Assembly: GCA_021767245.1 (NCBI GenBank)
Contig: JAASTO010000155.1
Location: 1-6,511 of the forward strand
Reading direction: 5' to 3'
Length of the DNA: 6,511 bases
Source of the DNA: Balneolaceae bacterium
GTDB lineage: Bacteria > Bacteroidota > Rhodothermia > Balneolales > Balneolaceae
Within the stretch, counting starts at the first letter, position 1, and the number at the start of each line of letters is the position of its first letter. The notes beneath the pieces were generated by a model, which did not search any database, had not been told where the DNA came from, and saw only the letters and a program-made list of their open reading frames with translations. This document shows positions 1-6,035 of the stretch, one piece after another. A program made the position numbers and the translations under genes.

Positions 1-12
1 AACAATGTCCGA

Positions 13-687
13 TCAACTCATGCCGCGGTAACGGCCGGGCTTGTGATTAATGGCCAAGATAATATTAAGAGCTACAGCCGCCAGTACCGAAAAAGCCAGG
101 GCTTTCCAGTCGACCACAAAGAAAGCAGCCAGAATGATGAGAGTATCAGCTACCATCTGAAATTTTCCGGCACTGATCTGAAAATATTCCTGAACATAAA
201 TGGACAGGATATTCAATCCTCCGAGACTTGCTTTATGCCTGAACAGCATCAACAATCCACTGCCGATCAGAAATCCCCCAAAAATTGCGGCAAACCACGG
301 ATTGATCTCCCCAAACTCAAAGATTGTCGGGATGAATTCCGTCAGGAAGGAAACGCCTGAAACGGCAATGAAGGTCTTGATCGTGAAATCCCAACCGAGT
401 TTTTTGATGGCAAGAACATAGAACGGCAGGTTGATCACAAAGAAGATCGGACCGAAGGTTAAAGAGGTGGTGTATTGGGTCAGAAATGCCACACCAGCAG
501 TTCCCCCGATCAAAAAGTTCATGTGCGAGAAGATCGCGATACCAAACGCTGCCATCAGGGAGCCTATGATGATCCCTTGAATATCATCGACCACGGAATG
601 CTTTTCCATGTCATTCGTTTTCTCTTGTTCTGTTGTTTCTGAAACGGCTTCGTTTGTACTGATCTCTTTCTCTTTAACTGTTTTCAT
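13..687 (-). CDS. YitT-family integral membrane protein (DUF161), short form
   Basis: A 224-aa polytopic membrane protein. It has a charged, probably disordered head (residues 1-35), then hydrophobic segments at roughly 37-55, 57-72, 80-97, 104-124, 133-150 and 178-213 (the last long enough for two helices). The glycine motif GGTAGVAFL (61-69) and the FRHKASLGGLNIL block (149-161) are typical of the YitT/DUF161 family, whose transport or other role is not firmly established. Classic members run to about 280 aa with a cytosolic DUF2179 domain after the membrane part. Here a TGA stop follows soon after the last helix, so that domain is absent, though only 12 bases remain beyond the stop. The ATG directly follows the TAA of the upstream GroES-like gene with no gap and no Shine-Dalgarno sequence, which suggests translational coupling. 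Met27 (ATG at 607-609) is an alternative start that would remove most of the charged head. Family call is good; function unknown. Confidence 0.85.
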   Translation of the reverse strand: MKTVKEKEISTNEAVSETTEQEKTNDMEKHSVVDDIQGIIIGSLMAAFGIAIFSHMNFLIGGTAGVAFLTQYTTSLTFGPIFFVINLPFYVLAIKKLGWDFTIKTFIAVSGVSFLTEFIPTIFEFGEINPWFAAIFGGFLIGSGLLMLFRHKASLGGLNILSIYVQEYFQISAGKFQMVADTLIILAAFFVVDWKALAFSVLAAVALNIILAINHKPGRYRGMS

Positions 688-1059
688 TTAGGTTAATTGA
701 TCGTCTCTGATCAAAAGCAGAATGGCTGCATGCGGCACGATCAGATACGTTTCGTTTTCAAATTCTATTTCATAGGCTTGTTTCTTCAGGAAGATAGCCA
801 AATCTCCCTCCATAGCCTGCATACCGATGTATTTGGTATCGGTACTGCCTTTCCAGGTTTCTTCAATATCTGTATTTGGAATGGGGTATCCGGGTCCGGT
901 TCTCAAAATGTAACCGCTTTGTATCTCTTCTTTTTCCTTCACAGAGGCCGGAAGGACAAGACCACTGCGGGTGTGCGTTTCCATATCTCTCGGTTTGATG
1001 AGAACTCGATCTCCCACCACCACAAATTTGTCAATTGAGTTCAGATATTCCTGTATCAT
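688..1059 (-). CDS. GroES-like co-chaperone, divergent and enlarged
   Basis: A 123-aa protein with the GroES (Cpn10) fold signature. VVVGDRVLIKPRD (13-25) matches the first beta strands. The mobile-loop region (about 26-47) contains SGLVLP, the equivalent of the hydrophobic tripeptide with which GroES docks on GroEL. The C-terminal part EGDLAIFLKKQAYEIE...YLIVPHAAILLLI fits the last strands. It is longer than usual GroES (about 95 aa): there is a short N-terminal extension, and extra sequence around residues 58-80 lies where canonical GroES runs straight from the GxG turn into the VGD strand. No groEL is adjacent; instead the gene abuts a YitT-type membrane gene downstream, probably in one transcript. 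The ATG is preceded by an AT-rich stretch without Shine-Dalgarno. It may act as an alternative co-chaperonin or have lost GroEL binding; the sequence cannot decide. Confident in the fold, not in the role. Confidence 0.85.
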   Translation of the reverse strand: MIQEYLNSIDKFVVVGDRVLIKPRDMETHTRSGLVLPASVKEKEEIQSGYILRTGPGYPIPNTDIEETWKGSTDTKYIGMQAMEGDLAIFLKKQAYEIEFENETYLIVPHAAILLLIRDDQLT

Positions 1060-1082
1060 TGAGCAATTAATTTTTGTCTGAA

Positions 1083-1127
1083 GATACGGAATTTGAGACT
1101 TATGAAAACCGTTAGAAATCCCGTATC
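1083..1127. promoter_or_regulatory. Spaced inverted repeat in a divergent promoter region
   Basis: GATACGGAATTT at 1083-1094 is repeated in inverted orientation at 1116-1127 (AAATCCCGTATC), matching at 11 of 12 positions. Half-sites are 33 bp apart, about three helical turns. The repeat sits in the 124-bp spacer between the divergent groES-like and SDR genes. The left half overlaps a weak minus-strand -7-like box (TATCTTCA, read from 1086 to 1079). It could be an operator for a dimeric or cooperatively bound regulator, or a hairpin with a 21-nt loop. The repeat is seen directly; the regulatory role is inferred. Confidence 0.35.
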
Positions 1128-1183
1128 AATATTTAAAAAACGACGTATTACCTTTCAAAATTCAACAAGCTGACCAGTCAATC

Positions 1184-2014
1184 ATGCATAACAAATTAGT
1201 GGTGATCACCGGGGCTAACTCCGGAATCGGATTTGAAACTTCTAAAGCCTTGGCTAGGAAAGGTGCGTACCTTGTTATGGTATGCCGAAATGAAGAAAAA
1301 GCCCTAAAAGCACGACAGGAGATCATCGAAGCAACGGGTAATCCCGGCATTGAAGTCGTTTTATGTGACTTTGCCATTCAGTCCGATATTCACTCAGCTG
1401 CTAAACAGATCACTGATTCTTACGATAAAATCGACGTACTCATCAATAACCATGGTTTTCTGGCTTCAGAAAAAGAAGAAACCATTGACGGACTCGAAAT
1501 GACCTTTGCGGTCAATCACATAGGGTATTTCCTTTTCACCAATTTGTTGCTCGAACACATCAAAGCTGCGGAAAGTGGCCGAATTATCAATGTGTCCTCT
1601 GACGCCCATAAAGCCGGTACCTTTGATCCTGAGAATATTCAATTGAAAGATGGGTATTCGCCCTGGAAAGCCTATGGAAATTCCAAACTCTACAACATAC
1701 TATTTACTAAAGAGCTGGCTGACCGCCTGGTGGGCACCAATGTTACTGCGAATTGCCTTCACCCGGGAGTCGTGGCCTCAAATTTTGCCCAAAGTGGAGG
1801 TTTCTTTTCGAAACTGTTTTTTACTCTGGGTAAACCCTTTTTGACCTCACCTGAAAAAGGAGCGGAAACTTCCATTTATCTCGCCAGTTCACCGGAGGTG
1901 GAAACGACCAACGGGGCTTATTTCAAAAACAAAAAAGCAGCCACACCTTCCAAAACGGCCCGGGATCCTGAAGCCGCTAAAATATTATGGGATATCAGCG
2001 AAAAGCTATGCTGA
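1184..2014 (+). CDS. Short-chain dehydrogenase/reductase, retinol-dehydrogenase-like
   Basis: A 276-aa classical SDR with a single Rossmann domain and the usual family length. The nucleotide-binding motif TGANSGIG is at residues 9-16. Arg35 right after the second strand (VCRN) suggests NADP(H) preference. The NNAG motif appears as NNHG (88-91). The catalytic tetrad is Asn111, Ser139, Tyr164 and Lys168 (YGNSK). HPG at 193-195 is the usual cofactor-binding stretch. The VCRNEEKA region and the HPGVV segment resemble the retinol-dehydrogenase/WWOX-like branch, but the substrate cannot be read from sequence. No signal peptide or membrane helix is evident, so it is probably cytosolic. The ATG follows an AT-rich leader without Shine-Dalgarno. 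A near-match to the Bacteroidota -7 box, TACCTTTC, lies 27 bp upstream at 1149-1156. It is transcribed alone, away from the groES-like unit and towards the 67-aa gene. Confidence 0.93.
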   Translation: MHNKLVVITGANSGIGFETSKALARKGAYLVMVCRNEEKALKARQEIIEATGNPGIEVVLCDFAIQSDIHSAAKQITDSYDKIDVLINNHGFLASEKEETIDGLEMTFAVNHIGYFLFTNLLLEHIKAAESGRIINVSSDAHKAGTFDPENIQLKDGYSPWKAYGNSKLYNILFTKELADRLVGTNVTANCLHPGVVASNFAQSGGFFSKLFFTLGKPFLTSPEKGAETSIYLASSPEVETTNGAYFKNKKAATPSKTARDPEAAKILWDISEKLC

Positions 2015-2033
2015 TCGCATAAGTACGGGTAGG

Positions 2034-2237
2034 TTATTTGAAATTTACCTTAGTGATAATGATACCGACCAGCATCACAACCGCTGAAATAATAATAGGA
2101 TTGTAATCACCGGTACTGATCGCGAAGTCGGCCCCAAAGGCTTCAAATGATTCAGATTCTTCATAATATTGCCAGCCGTAGTAGATGATGCCTAATACAC
2201 CCCCAATGGTCAGTATTCTTCCTATTGTATCCTTCAT
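2034..2237 (-). CDS. Small two-helix membrane protein, function unknown
   Basis: A 67-aa protein made of two predicted membrane helices (about residues 7-22 and 47-63) joined by a Tyr/Glu-rich, acidic linker (YYGWQYYEESESFEAFGAD). The second helix is followed by a basic C-terminus (KVNFK). Layout resembles small two-helix stress or envelope proteins such as DUF3185-type families, but I do not recognise the family and assign no function. Its ATG has the clearest Shine-Dalgarno of the window: GGAG at 2245-2242, four bases before the start, which supports a real gene. It converges on the SDR gene with only 19 bp between the two stop codons and no visible intrinsic terminator there. Confidence 0.7.
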   Translation of the reverse strand: MKDTIGRILTIGGVLGIIYYGWQYYEESESFEAFGADFAISTGDYNPIIISAVVMLVGIIITKVNFK

Positions 2238-2340
2238 GTTACTCCGAATTTGTTTCCGATTTCTTTATTAAACCCGGAACACAATACTTTGTTTCGCCAA
2301 TAATTTCCATTAGAGCTTTTTATACAAAACAACAGCTTAC

Positions 2341-2372
2341 AAAAAAAACCCTTATCCAATGAATAAGGGTTT
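2341..2372 (-). terminator. Rho-independent terminator after the DUF411 gene
   Basis: AAACCCTTAT (2346-2355) pairs perfectly with ATAAGGGTTT (2363-2372): a 10-bp stem with a 7-nt loop. The A tract at 2341-2348 reads as eight U on the minus strand straight after the stem. It begins 39 nt beyond the DUF411 stop codon, the right place to end the copper transcript. On the plus strand only three T follow the stem, so it is not a good terminator for that direction. Confidence 0.85.
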
Positions 2373-2411
2373 GATGCTAAATGTCTTTTTTAAAGACGGT
2401 TCTGTATGTGA

Positions 2412-2891
2412 TCAATAGGAAGAATATACGCTTGTGGAACCGTCATTATGAACCAGGAGCACATCATAGCTTTCAGGTGCGCGGCCCGGCGTTTCCATGC
2501 CCGGTGAACCGATCGGCATTCCCGGTACGGCCAAGCCAATGGCATCGGGTTTTTCTCTGAGCATCCGCTCCACATCGGCTCGTGGCACATGACCTTCTAC
2601 CACATATCCTTCCACAATCGCAGTATGGCAGGAGGCCAGCTCTCGTGTAATTCCATTGTCACGCTTCACCTGCATCAGAACCGGAACCGGAACTTCCTCC
2701 ACGGAAAAATCACCTTCATGCATGTGATCACCCCATTTGGTACAGCACTCACATCCTGCGTTTTTATACATTACCACTTCAGTTCCGCTTTTAAACAGGT
2801 CGCTGGGTGACTCATTGCCCGGCCAGAATAAAAAGGCGGCTACAGCGGCGGTTATCAGTAAACCAAGGATCAGGATCTTGTTATTGCTCAT
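2412..2891 (-). CDS. Membrane-anchored DUF411 metal-binding protein
   Basis: A 159-aa protein of the DUF411 family (COG3019, predicted metal-binding, often found beside copper-resistance genes). From the chosen ATG, an N-terminal hydrophobic segment (residues 5-23) is a signal anchor or signal peptide, with no lipobox cysteine. The hallmark stretch VVMYKNAGCECC is at 39-50; most family members have CGCC where this one has CECC. Further possible ligands are His56 and His58, the Cys88-His89 pair, and Met125/Met132 in the conserved GMPIGSPGME segment (124-133). The start is taken at 2891 because the hydrophobic segment then falls at the N-terminus and AGAG lies just upstream. A longer reading frame to 2930 would need a TTG start that overlaps the promoter box. 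It lies downstream of copA in the same orientation, 249 bp away, and is followed by a strong terminator. Probable role: binding or handling copper at the membrane or in the periplasm (inferred). Confidence 0.88.
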   Translation of the reverse strand: MSNNKILILGLLITAAVAAFLFWPGNESPSDLFKSGTEVVMYKNAGCECCTKWGDHMHEGDFSVEEVPVPVLMQVKRDNGITRELASCHTAIVEGYVVEGHVPRADVERMLREKPDAIGLAVPGMPIGSPGMETPGRAPESYDVLLVHNDGSTSVYSSY

Positions 2892-2927
2892 AGCTCTAAT
2901 AAATAAAATTTTTGAATAGGATTTCGC

Positions 2928-2935
2928 CAAAGATA
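2928..2935 (-). promoter_or_regulatory. Bacteroidota-type -7 box for the DUF411 gene
   Basis: Read on the minus strand, 2935-2928 is TATCTTTG, an exact match to the Bacteroidota sigma-A -7 consensus TAnnTTTG. It lies 36 nt upstream of the ATG at 2891, giving a leader of about 30 nt. No good TTTG -33 box is seen 19-21 nt further upstream. The identical octamer occurs before copZ at almost the same distance. This supports a separate promoter for the DUF411 gene and the ATG start. Confidence 0.45.
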
Positions 2936-3035
2936 ACCTTCTTACAGGAAATTTGTTTTATGATGAATTATGAAAGTTTGTTAGGGTGATTTTCGTTCGA
3001 TATGGGTGGAAAGTTAGGCTGGAATTGGATAGCAT

Positions 3036-3121
3036 GAGGCAGAGCCTCCAATTGGCATTCCGGAGCGGAGCACCGGAACAAGGATTATCCTGATCAAACG
3101 TCAGACGAGCTTGGAGTCGTC
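3036..3121. repeat. Run of four short hairpins downstream of copA
   Basis: Four successive dyads occupy 86 bp in the 249-bp gap between copA and the DUF411 gene: GAGGC/GCCTC (3036-3040 with 3044-3048), TTCCGG/CCGGAA (3058-3063 with 3073-3078), AGGATtATCCT (3081-3091) and GACGA/TCGTC (3104-3108 with 3117-3121). The palindrome CCAATTGG (3048-3055) lies between the first two. The first two form a twin-hairpin unit like the one at 5455-5500. No U tract follows on either strand, so this is not an intrinsic terminator. It starts about 20 nt after the copA stop and could shield the mRNA 3' end. It looks like dispersed intergenic (REP-like) repeat material; I see no gene in the gap. Confidence 0.6.
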
Positions 3122-3140
3122 GAATGAAGTCCCACATTCC

Positions 3141-5408
3141 CTAATCCAGCTTCGCTTTTCCCAACCGTTTTGAGTTGAGTACGACGTTTATGGAACTGAA
3201 GGCCATGGCTGCCTCAGCGAGTAAGGGATGCAGCATACCCACCACAGCCAGAGGTATCATGATCAGGTTATAGAAGAAGGCCCAGAACAGGTTCTGCTTG
3301 ATCTTGGTAAAGGTAGCCTTGCTGAGATTGATCGCCCGCAATACACCCGAAAGATCTCCCTTCACCAATACGATATCGCCTGACTCTATGGCTACATCCG
3401 TTCCCGTTCCAATGGCAATGCCGACATCTGCCAGGGTCAGCGCCGGGGCATCATTAATGCCATCACCAACCATGGCTACCACTTTGCCTGATTGCTGCAA
3501 TTTCCTGATCTCATCTGATTTCTGATCCGGCAATACTTCAGCGATCACTTCATCAATACCGACCTTTTCGGCGATGGCCTGACCGGTTTTGGCATTATCG
3601 CCCGTCAGCATGATGGTCTTTAATCCCAGCTTTCGAAACTCGCTTATAGCCTCCAGGCTGTCCGGTTTCACTTCATCAGCAATACCCAGAATGCCCAGCA
3701 GGTCTCCGGATCGGCATACATAAACGGCTGTTTTGGCCTCTTCTTCAAGTTGTTGTTTTTGACGGGCTCTCTCATCGGTGATCTCTGCACCCAGTTCTTC
3801 CATCAGTGATGCCGTACCCACTCCCACGGCTCCGTCACCAATGATGGCTTTCACCCCTTTTCCGGTAATACTTTCAAAGCCGACTGAATTTAATAGTTCC
3901 ATACCTTTTTCTGAGGTTGCATTCACCACAGCGCGAGCTAGCGGGTGCTCTGAGTTGTTTTCAACAGAAGCAGCCAGGTTAAGCAGCTCATTCTTACTCA
4001 GTTCCCCAAAAGTGATCACATCCGTCACTTCCGGCTTCCCTTTGGTGATGGTTCCGGTCTTATCCAGCACTATGGTATCCACATCTTTCATACGCTGAAT
4101 GGCTTCTCCTTTACGGATCAAAATCCCGTTTTCAGCGCCCAATCCGGACCCAACCATAAGTGCTGTTGGCGTGGCCAATCCCAGGGCACACGGACAGGCA
4201 ATGACCAACACCGCGATCATCGCATAAAAAGCGAGGGCTGTGGAACCCAGATCAGGGTTTACCCATGGGATAAAGTCTGATGCCCAGATCACCAATCCGC
4301 CAAAAAGATCCGGAAAGACCAGCCAGGCGGTTAACGTTGAAAGGGCAAGCAAAAGGACTACCGGCACAAAGACGTTGGTCACCCGGTCGGCAAAATCCTG
4401 AATCGGGATCCTGGAGCCCTGAGCCTCTTCCACCATTTTGATTACCTGATTCAGAAAGGTATCCTTACCGATCTTGGTGGCTTTCACTTTTAAAACGCCA
4501 TTGGTATTCAGGGTAGCGCCAATGACCTCATCTCCTATGGTTTTCTCTACCGGCATAGACTCGCCGGTGGCAATGGACTCATCCACACTGCTTTCCCCTT
4601 CTATCACCTCTCCATCGGTGGGGATCTTTTCTCCGGGGCGAACAAGCATCACATCTCCAATCTTCAGTTGGCTGACAGGGATCTTGACCTCTTCCCCACT
4701 TCTTAAAACGGAGGCTTCCTTGGCCCCCAGGGTCAATAACTTCCGAATGGCCTGTGAGGCACTCCCCTTGGCTTTGGTCTCAATGTACCGGCCGGTAAGG
4801 TGGAAGGCCATGATCATGCCCCCTATCATGGCAAAGCTGTGAAAATCAGCCCCGATCCCAAAGGCATGCAGCAGCTTAACAAACCCGGTTGAAAGGGCCG
4901 CCAGTGAACCCATGGCGATCAGCACATCCATATTCGGACTCAGATTTTTGGTTGATCGCCAGGCACTCTTCAGAGTCTCCCATCCCGGCACAAAAATGGC
5001 AAAACCTGCTAGCAGTATCATTCCGGTTTCCATCCCGATCATGCCAAATAACATGAGATCGGCGAACCACATGGGCAGCATCCATGCCAGCATGATGATC
5101 GTCGGGACCCACGACCACACCATGTTTCTGCGGGCCGTATCCAGTTTTTTTTGCTCCCGTTCCTCAGCCTGTTTGGCTTTATCTTCTGTTTCTTCTGATT
5201 GCTGACGGACCAACGTAAATCCTGCTTTAGTAACAGCCTCATCAAAGGCCTCAATGGAGATCTCTCCCTCATACTCAACCGTGGCTGATTCCGTGGCAAG
5301 ATTTACCTGAGCCGATCGCACGCCCTCCAAGGCTTCAAGCTGTTTATCTACGGCATTGACGCAACCGGCACAATGCATGCCATCAATTTGGAACGTGGTT
5401 TTTTTCAT
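3141..5408 (-). CDS. copA: Cu(I)-exporting P1B-1-type ATPase CopA
   Basis: A 755-aa P-type ATPase that exports cytosolic Cu(I) across the inner membrane using ATP. In order: one N-terminal HMA domain (about 1-68) with GMHCAGC (10-16); a Glu/Lys-rich linker (70-92); membrane helices MA/MB and 1-2 (about 97-208); the actuator domain with TGES (281-284); the transport CPC motif (405-407); the phosphorylation site DKTGT with Asp449; SEHPL (486-490), the P1B nucleotide-binding signature; TGD (602-604); and the hinge GDGIND (648-653). The last helices carry N706-x6-YN (713-714)-x4-P719 and MAFSS (735-739), the signatures that mark copper (P1B-1) rather than zinc or cobalt pumps. Length is normal for a one-HMA CopA. 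No Shine-Dalgarno is visible before the ATG. A tandem TATACT (5436-5425, minus) just upstream could hold a -10 element, but no -35 or CueR-like operator was found. CopZ is encoded upstream on the same strand, 375 bp away. Silver is a likely alternative substrate. Confidence 0.97.
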   Translation of the reverse strand: MKKTTFQIDGMHCAGCVNAVDKQLEALEGVRSAQVNLATESATVEYEGEISIEAFDEAVTKAGFTLVRQQSEETEDKAKQAEEREQKKLDTARRNMVWSWVPTIIMLAWMLPMWFADLMLFGMIGMETGMILLAGFAIFVPGWETLKSAWRSTKNLSPNMDVLIAMGSLAALSTGFVKLLHAFGIGADFHSFAMIGGMIMAFHLTGRYIETKAKGSASQAIRKLLTLGAKEASVLRSGEEVKIPVSQLKIGDVMLVRPGEKIPTDGEVIEGESSVDESIATGESMPVEKTIGDEVIGATLNTNGVLKVKATKIGKDTFLNQVIKMVEEAQGSRIPIQDFADRVTNVFVPVVLLLALSTLTAWLVFPDLFGGLVIWASDFIPWVNPDLGSTALAFYAMIAVLVIACPCALGLATPTALMVGSGLGAENGILIRKGEAIQRMKDVDTIVLDKTGTITKGKPEVTDVITFGELSKNELLNLAASVENNSEHPLARAVVNATSEKGMELLNSVGFESITGKGVKAIIGDGAVGVGTASLMEELGAEITDERARQKQQLEEEAKTAVYVCRSGDLLGILGIADEVKPDSLEAISEFRKLGLKTIMLTGDNAKTGQAIAEKVGIDEVIAEVLPDQKSDEIRKLQQSGKVVAMVGDGINDAPALTLADVGIAIGTGTDVAIESGDIVLVKGDLSGVLRAINLSKATFTKIKQNLFWAFFYNLIMIPLAVVGMLHPLLAEAAMAFSSINVVLNSKRLGKAKLD

Positions 5409-5454
5409 GGGTACTGTGGTTTGTAGTATAAGTATAACATTCTAGTTCAGCACT

Positions 5455-5500
5455 CGGACCGGAGGTCCGTACAGGCGTTCCCAACCGGGAGGTTGGGAAC
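5455..5500. repeat. Twin-hairpin intergenic repeat upstream of copA
   Basis: Two adjacent perfect stems: CGGACC/GGTCCG (5455-5460 with 5464-5469, 3-nt loop), then after a 7-nt linker GTTCCCAACC/GGTTGGGAAC (5477-5486 with 5491-5500, 4-nt loop), followed by GAG. Paired hairpins ending in GGGAACGAG resemble a kind of dispersed intergenic repeat I recall from many bacterial genomes (REP-like; recalled, not searched). The spacing and order match the pair at 3036-3078 on the other side of copA. It begins 47 bp upstream of the copA start. A minor hairpin TTAGAT/ATCTAA follows at 5505-5521. Confidence 0.65.
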
Positions 5501-5536
5501 GAGCTTAGATCATACATCTAAATCCAAAAATAAGTT

Positions 5537-5630
5537 GAGATCCTTCGCGATCATCATTAAATCCTTTGTTACTGTAACAGCGCTCAGGATGACAACCATC
5601 GGGAATGGTTCTGAAAAGAAGTTGTCATCC
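5537..5630. repeat. Inverted-repeat element of the GTCATCC type
   Basis: GGATGACAAC (5587-5596) and GTTGTCATCC (5621-5630) form a perfect 10-bp inverted repeat. AACCAT/ATGGTT (5594-5599 with 5605-5610) overlaps its left arm as an alternative stem. On the left, GATCCTTCGC (5539-5548) and GCGCTCAGGATGAC (5580-5593) recall the common dispersed repeat GATCCTTCG...CTCAGGATGAC, here split by about 30 bp that include GTTACtGTAAC (5568-5578). The block therefore seems to be fragments of such repeats rather than a gene. Membership in a genome-wide family is from memory and was not checked. Confidence 0.5.
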
Positions 5631-5678
5631 CGAATACCAAGTTCCTAAAAGTGATAATGTCTAACACGAGGGAAAAGC

Positions 5679-5773
5679 AACCTCGCAGCGTGCGAAGCTC
5701 CTGCGAGCGTTGCGGATCCAGGCTTAGGCTGCACATAGCCGAACGCCGCGAGGTCTTGGGACGCTCGCAGGTT
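5679..5773. repeat. 95-bp element with four copies of an 11-bp motif
   Basis: CCTCGCAGCGT (5681-5691) and CCTGCGAGCGT (5700-5710) lie on the plus strand. CCTCGCGGCGT (5753-5743) and CCTGCGAGCGT (5771-5761) lie on the minus strand. The CCTGCGAGCGT copies are a perfect 11-bp inverted pair; the others, extended by one base, match at 11 of 12. The pairs interleave, and the outer ends (5679-5691 and 5761-5773) form an imperfect 13-bp terminal inverted repeat, 10 of 13, beginning AACCT. A small GGCT/AGCC hairpin (5727-5740) sits at the centre. The block is visibly richer in GC than its flanks and lies 10 bp beyond the copZ stop codon. No known family is recognised. Confidence 0.6.
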
Positions 5774-5783
5774 CTATAATCTT

Positions 5784-6002
5784 TTATTTGGCTACACCCG
5801 TCATCTGGTAACCGGCCTCTTCCACGGCCTTCTTGAAGTCTTCTTCTTTTACTTCATTCTCATCGTAGTCCACTTCGGCGATGCCCTTTTCCAAATTGGC
5901 GATCGCAGTTTTGACTCCGGGCAGAGCGGCAAGGGTATTTTCAACCGTGTTCACACATCCGGAACATCCCATTCCGTCGATATTCAAAGTTATGGATCTC
6001 AT
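5784..6002 (-). CDS. copZ: CopZ-like copper chaperone (single HMA domain)
   Basis: A 72-aa free-standing heavy-metal-associated domain with the normal length and beta-alpha-beta-beta-alpha-beta pattern. The metal site GMGCSGC (10-16) supplies Cys13 and Cys16 for Cu(I). AGY near the C-terminus (64-66) matches the conserved Tyr near the copper loop of CopZ proteins. It shares the GMxCxGCVNxV core and overall pattern with the N-terminal domain of CopA in this window, which fits docking and copper transfer from CopZ to CopA. The residue before the first Cys is Gly, where Thr or His is more common. It is cytosolic, with no signal peptide. The ATG follows an A-rich leader with GAGAAA, and a -7 box lies 33 nt upstream. 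The same-strand copA lies 375 bp downstream, separated by repeats. A mercury-binding MerP-like role is less likely because there is no signal peptide and no mer gene. Confidence 0.93.
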   Translation of the reverse strand: MRSITLNIDGMGCSGCVNTVENTLAALPGVKTAIANLEKGIAEVDYDENEVKEEDFKKAVEEAGYQMTGVAK

Positions 6003-6035
6003 TGTGTTTCTCGTTTTTTAGTTAAATTTTCTAAT

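Noticed and set aside
43..1038. Plus-strand frames at 43-360, 200-421 and 697-1038.
   Set aside because: Antisense shadows of the YitT and GroES-like genes with no recognisable domain.
2589..2919. Plus-strand frames at 2589-2810 and 2737-2919, and a minus-strand frame at 2390-2590.
   Set aside because: All overlap the well-supported DUF411 gene in other frames and show no domain features.
2892..2930. Extension of the DUF411 gene by 13 codons to a TTG start at 2930.
   Set aside because: It needs a rare TTG start, overlaps the TATCTTTG box and would place polar residues before the hydrophobic signal segment; ATG at 2891 fits better.
3058..3078. Intrinsic terminator for copA.
   Set aside because: The hairpin is followed by no T tract on either strand.
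3298..5205. Several plus-strand open frames of 75-122 codons opposite copA (3298-3525, 3778-4098, 4474-4842, 4912-5205), plus minus-strand frames shifted within it (4876-5118, 5039-5299).
   Set aside because: They lie wholly inside an intact, motif-complete copA frame and their translations are Ser/Pro/Thr-rich, as expected from the antisense of an ATPase gene; no family signature.
5409..5460. CueR- or CsoR-type copper operator upstream of copA.
   Set aside because: No dyad with MerR-family spacing between -35 and -10 elements was found. The CGGACC/GGTCCG dyad is better explained as part of the twin-hairpin repeat.
5679..5773. Integron attC site.
   Set aside because: The ends do not carry RYYYAAC and GTTRRRY core sites, and no integrase or cassette gene is near.
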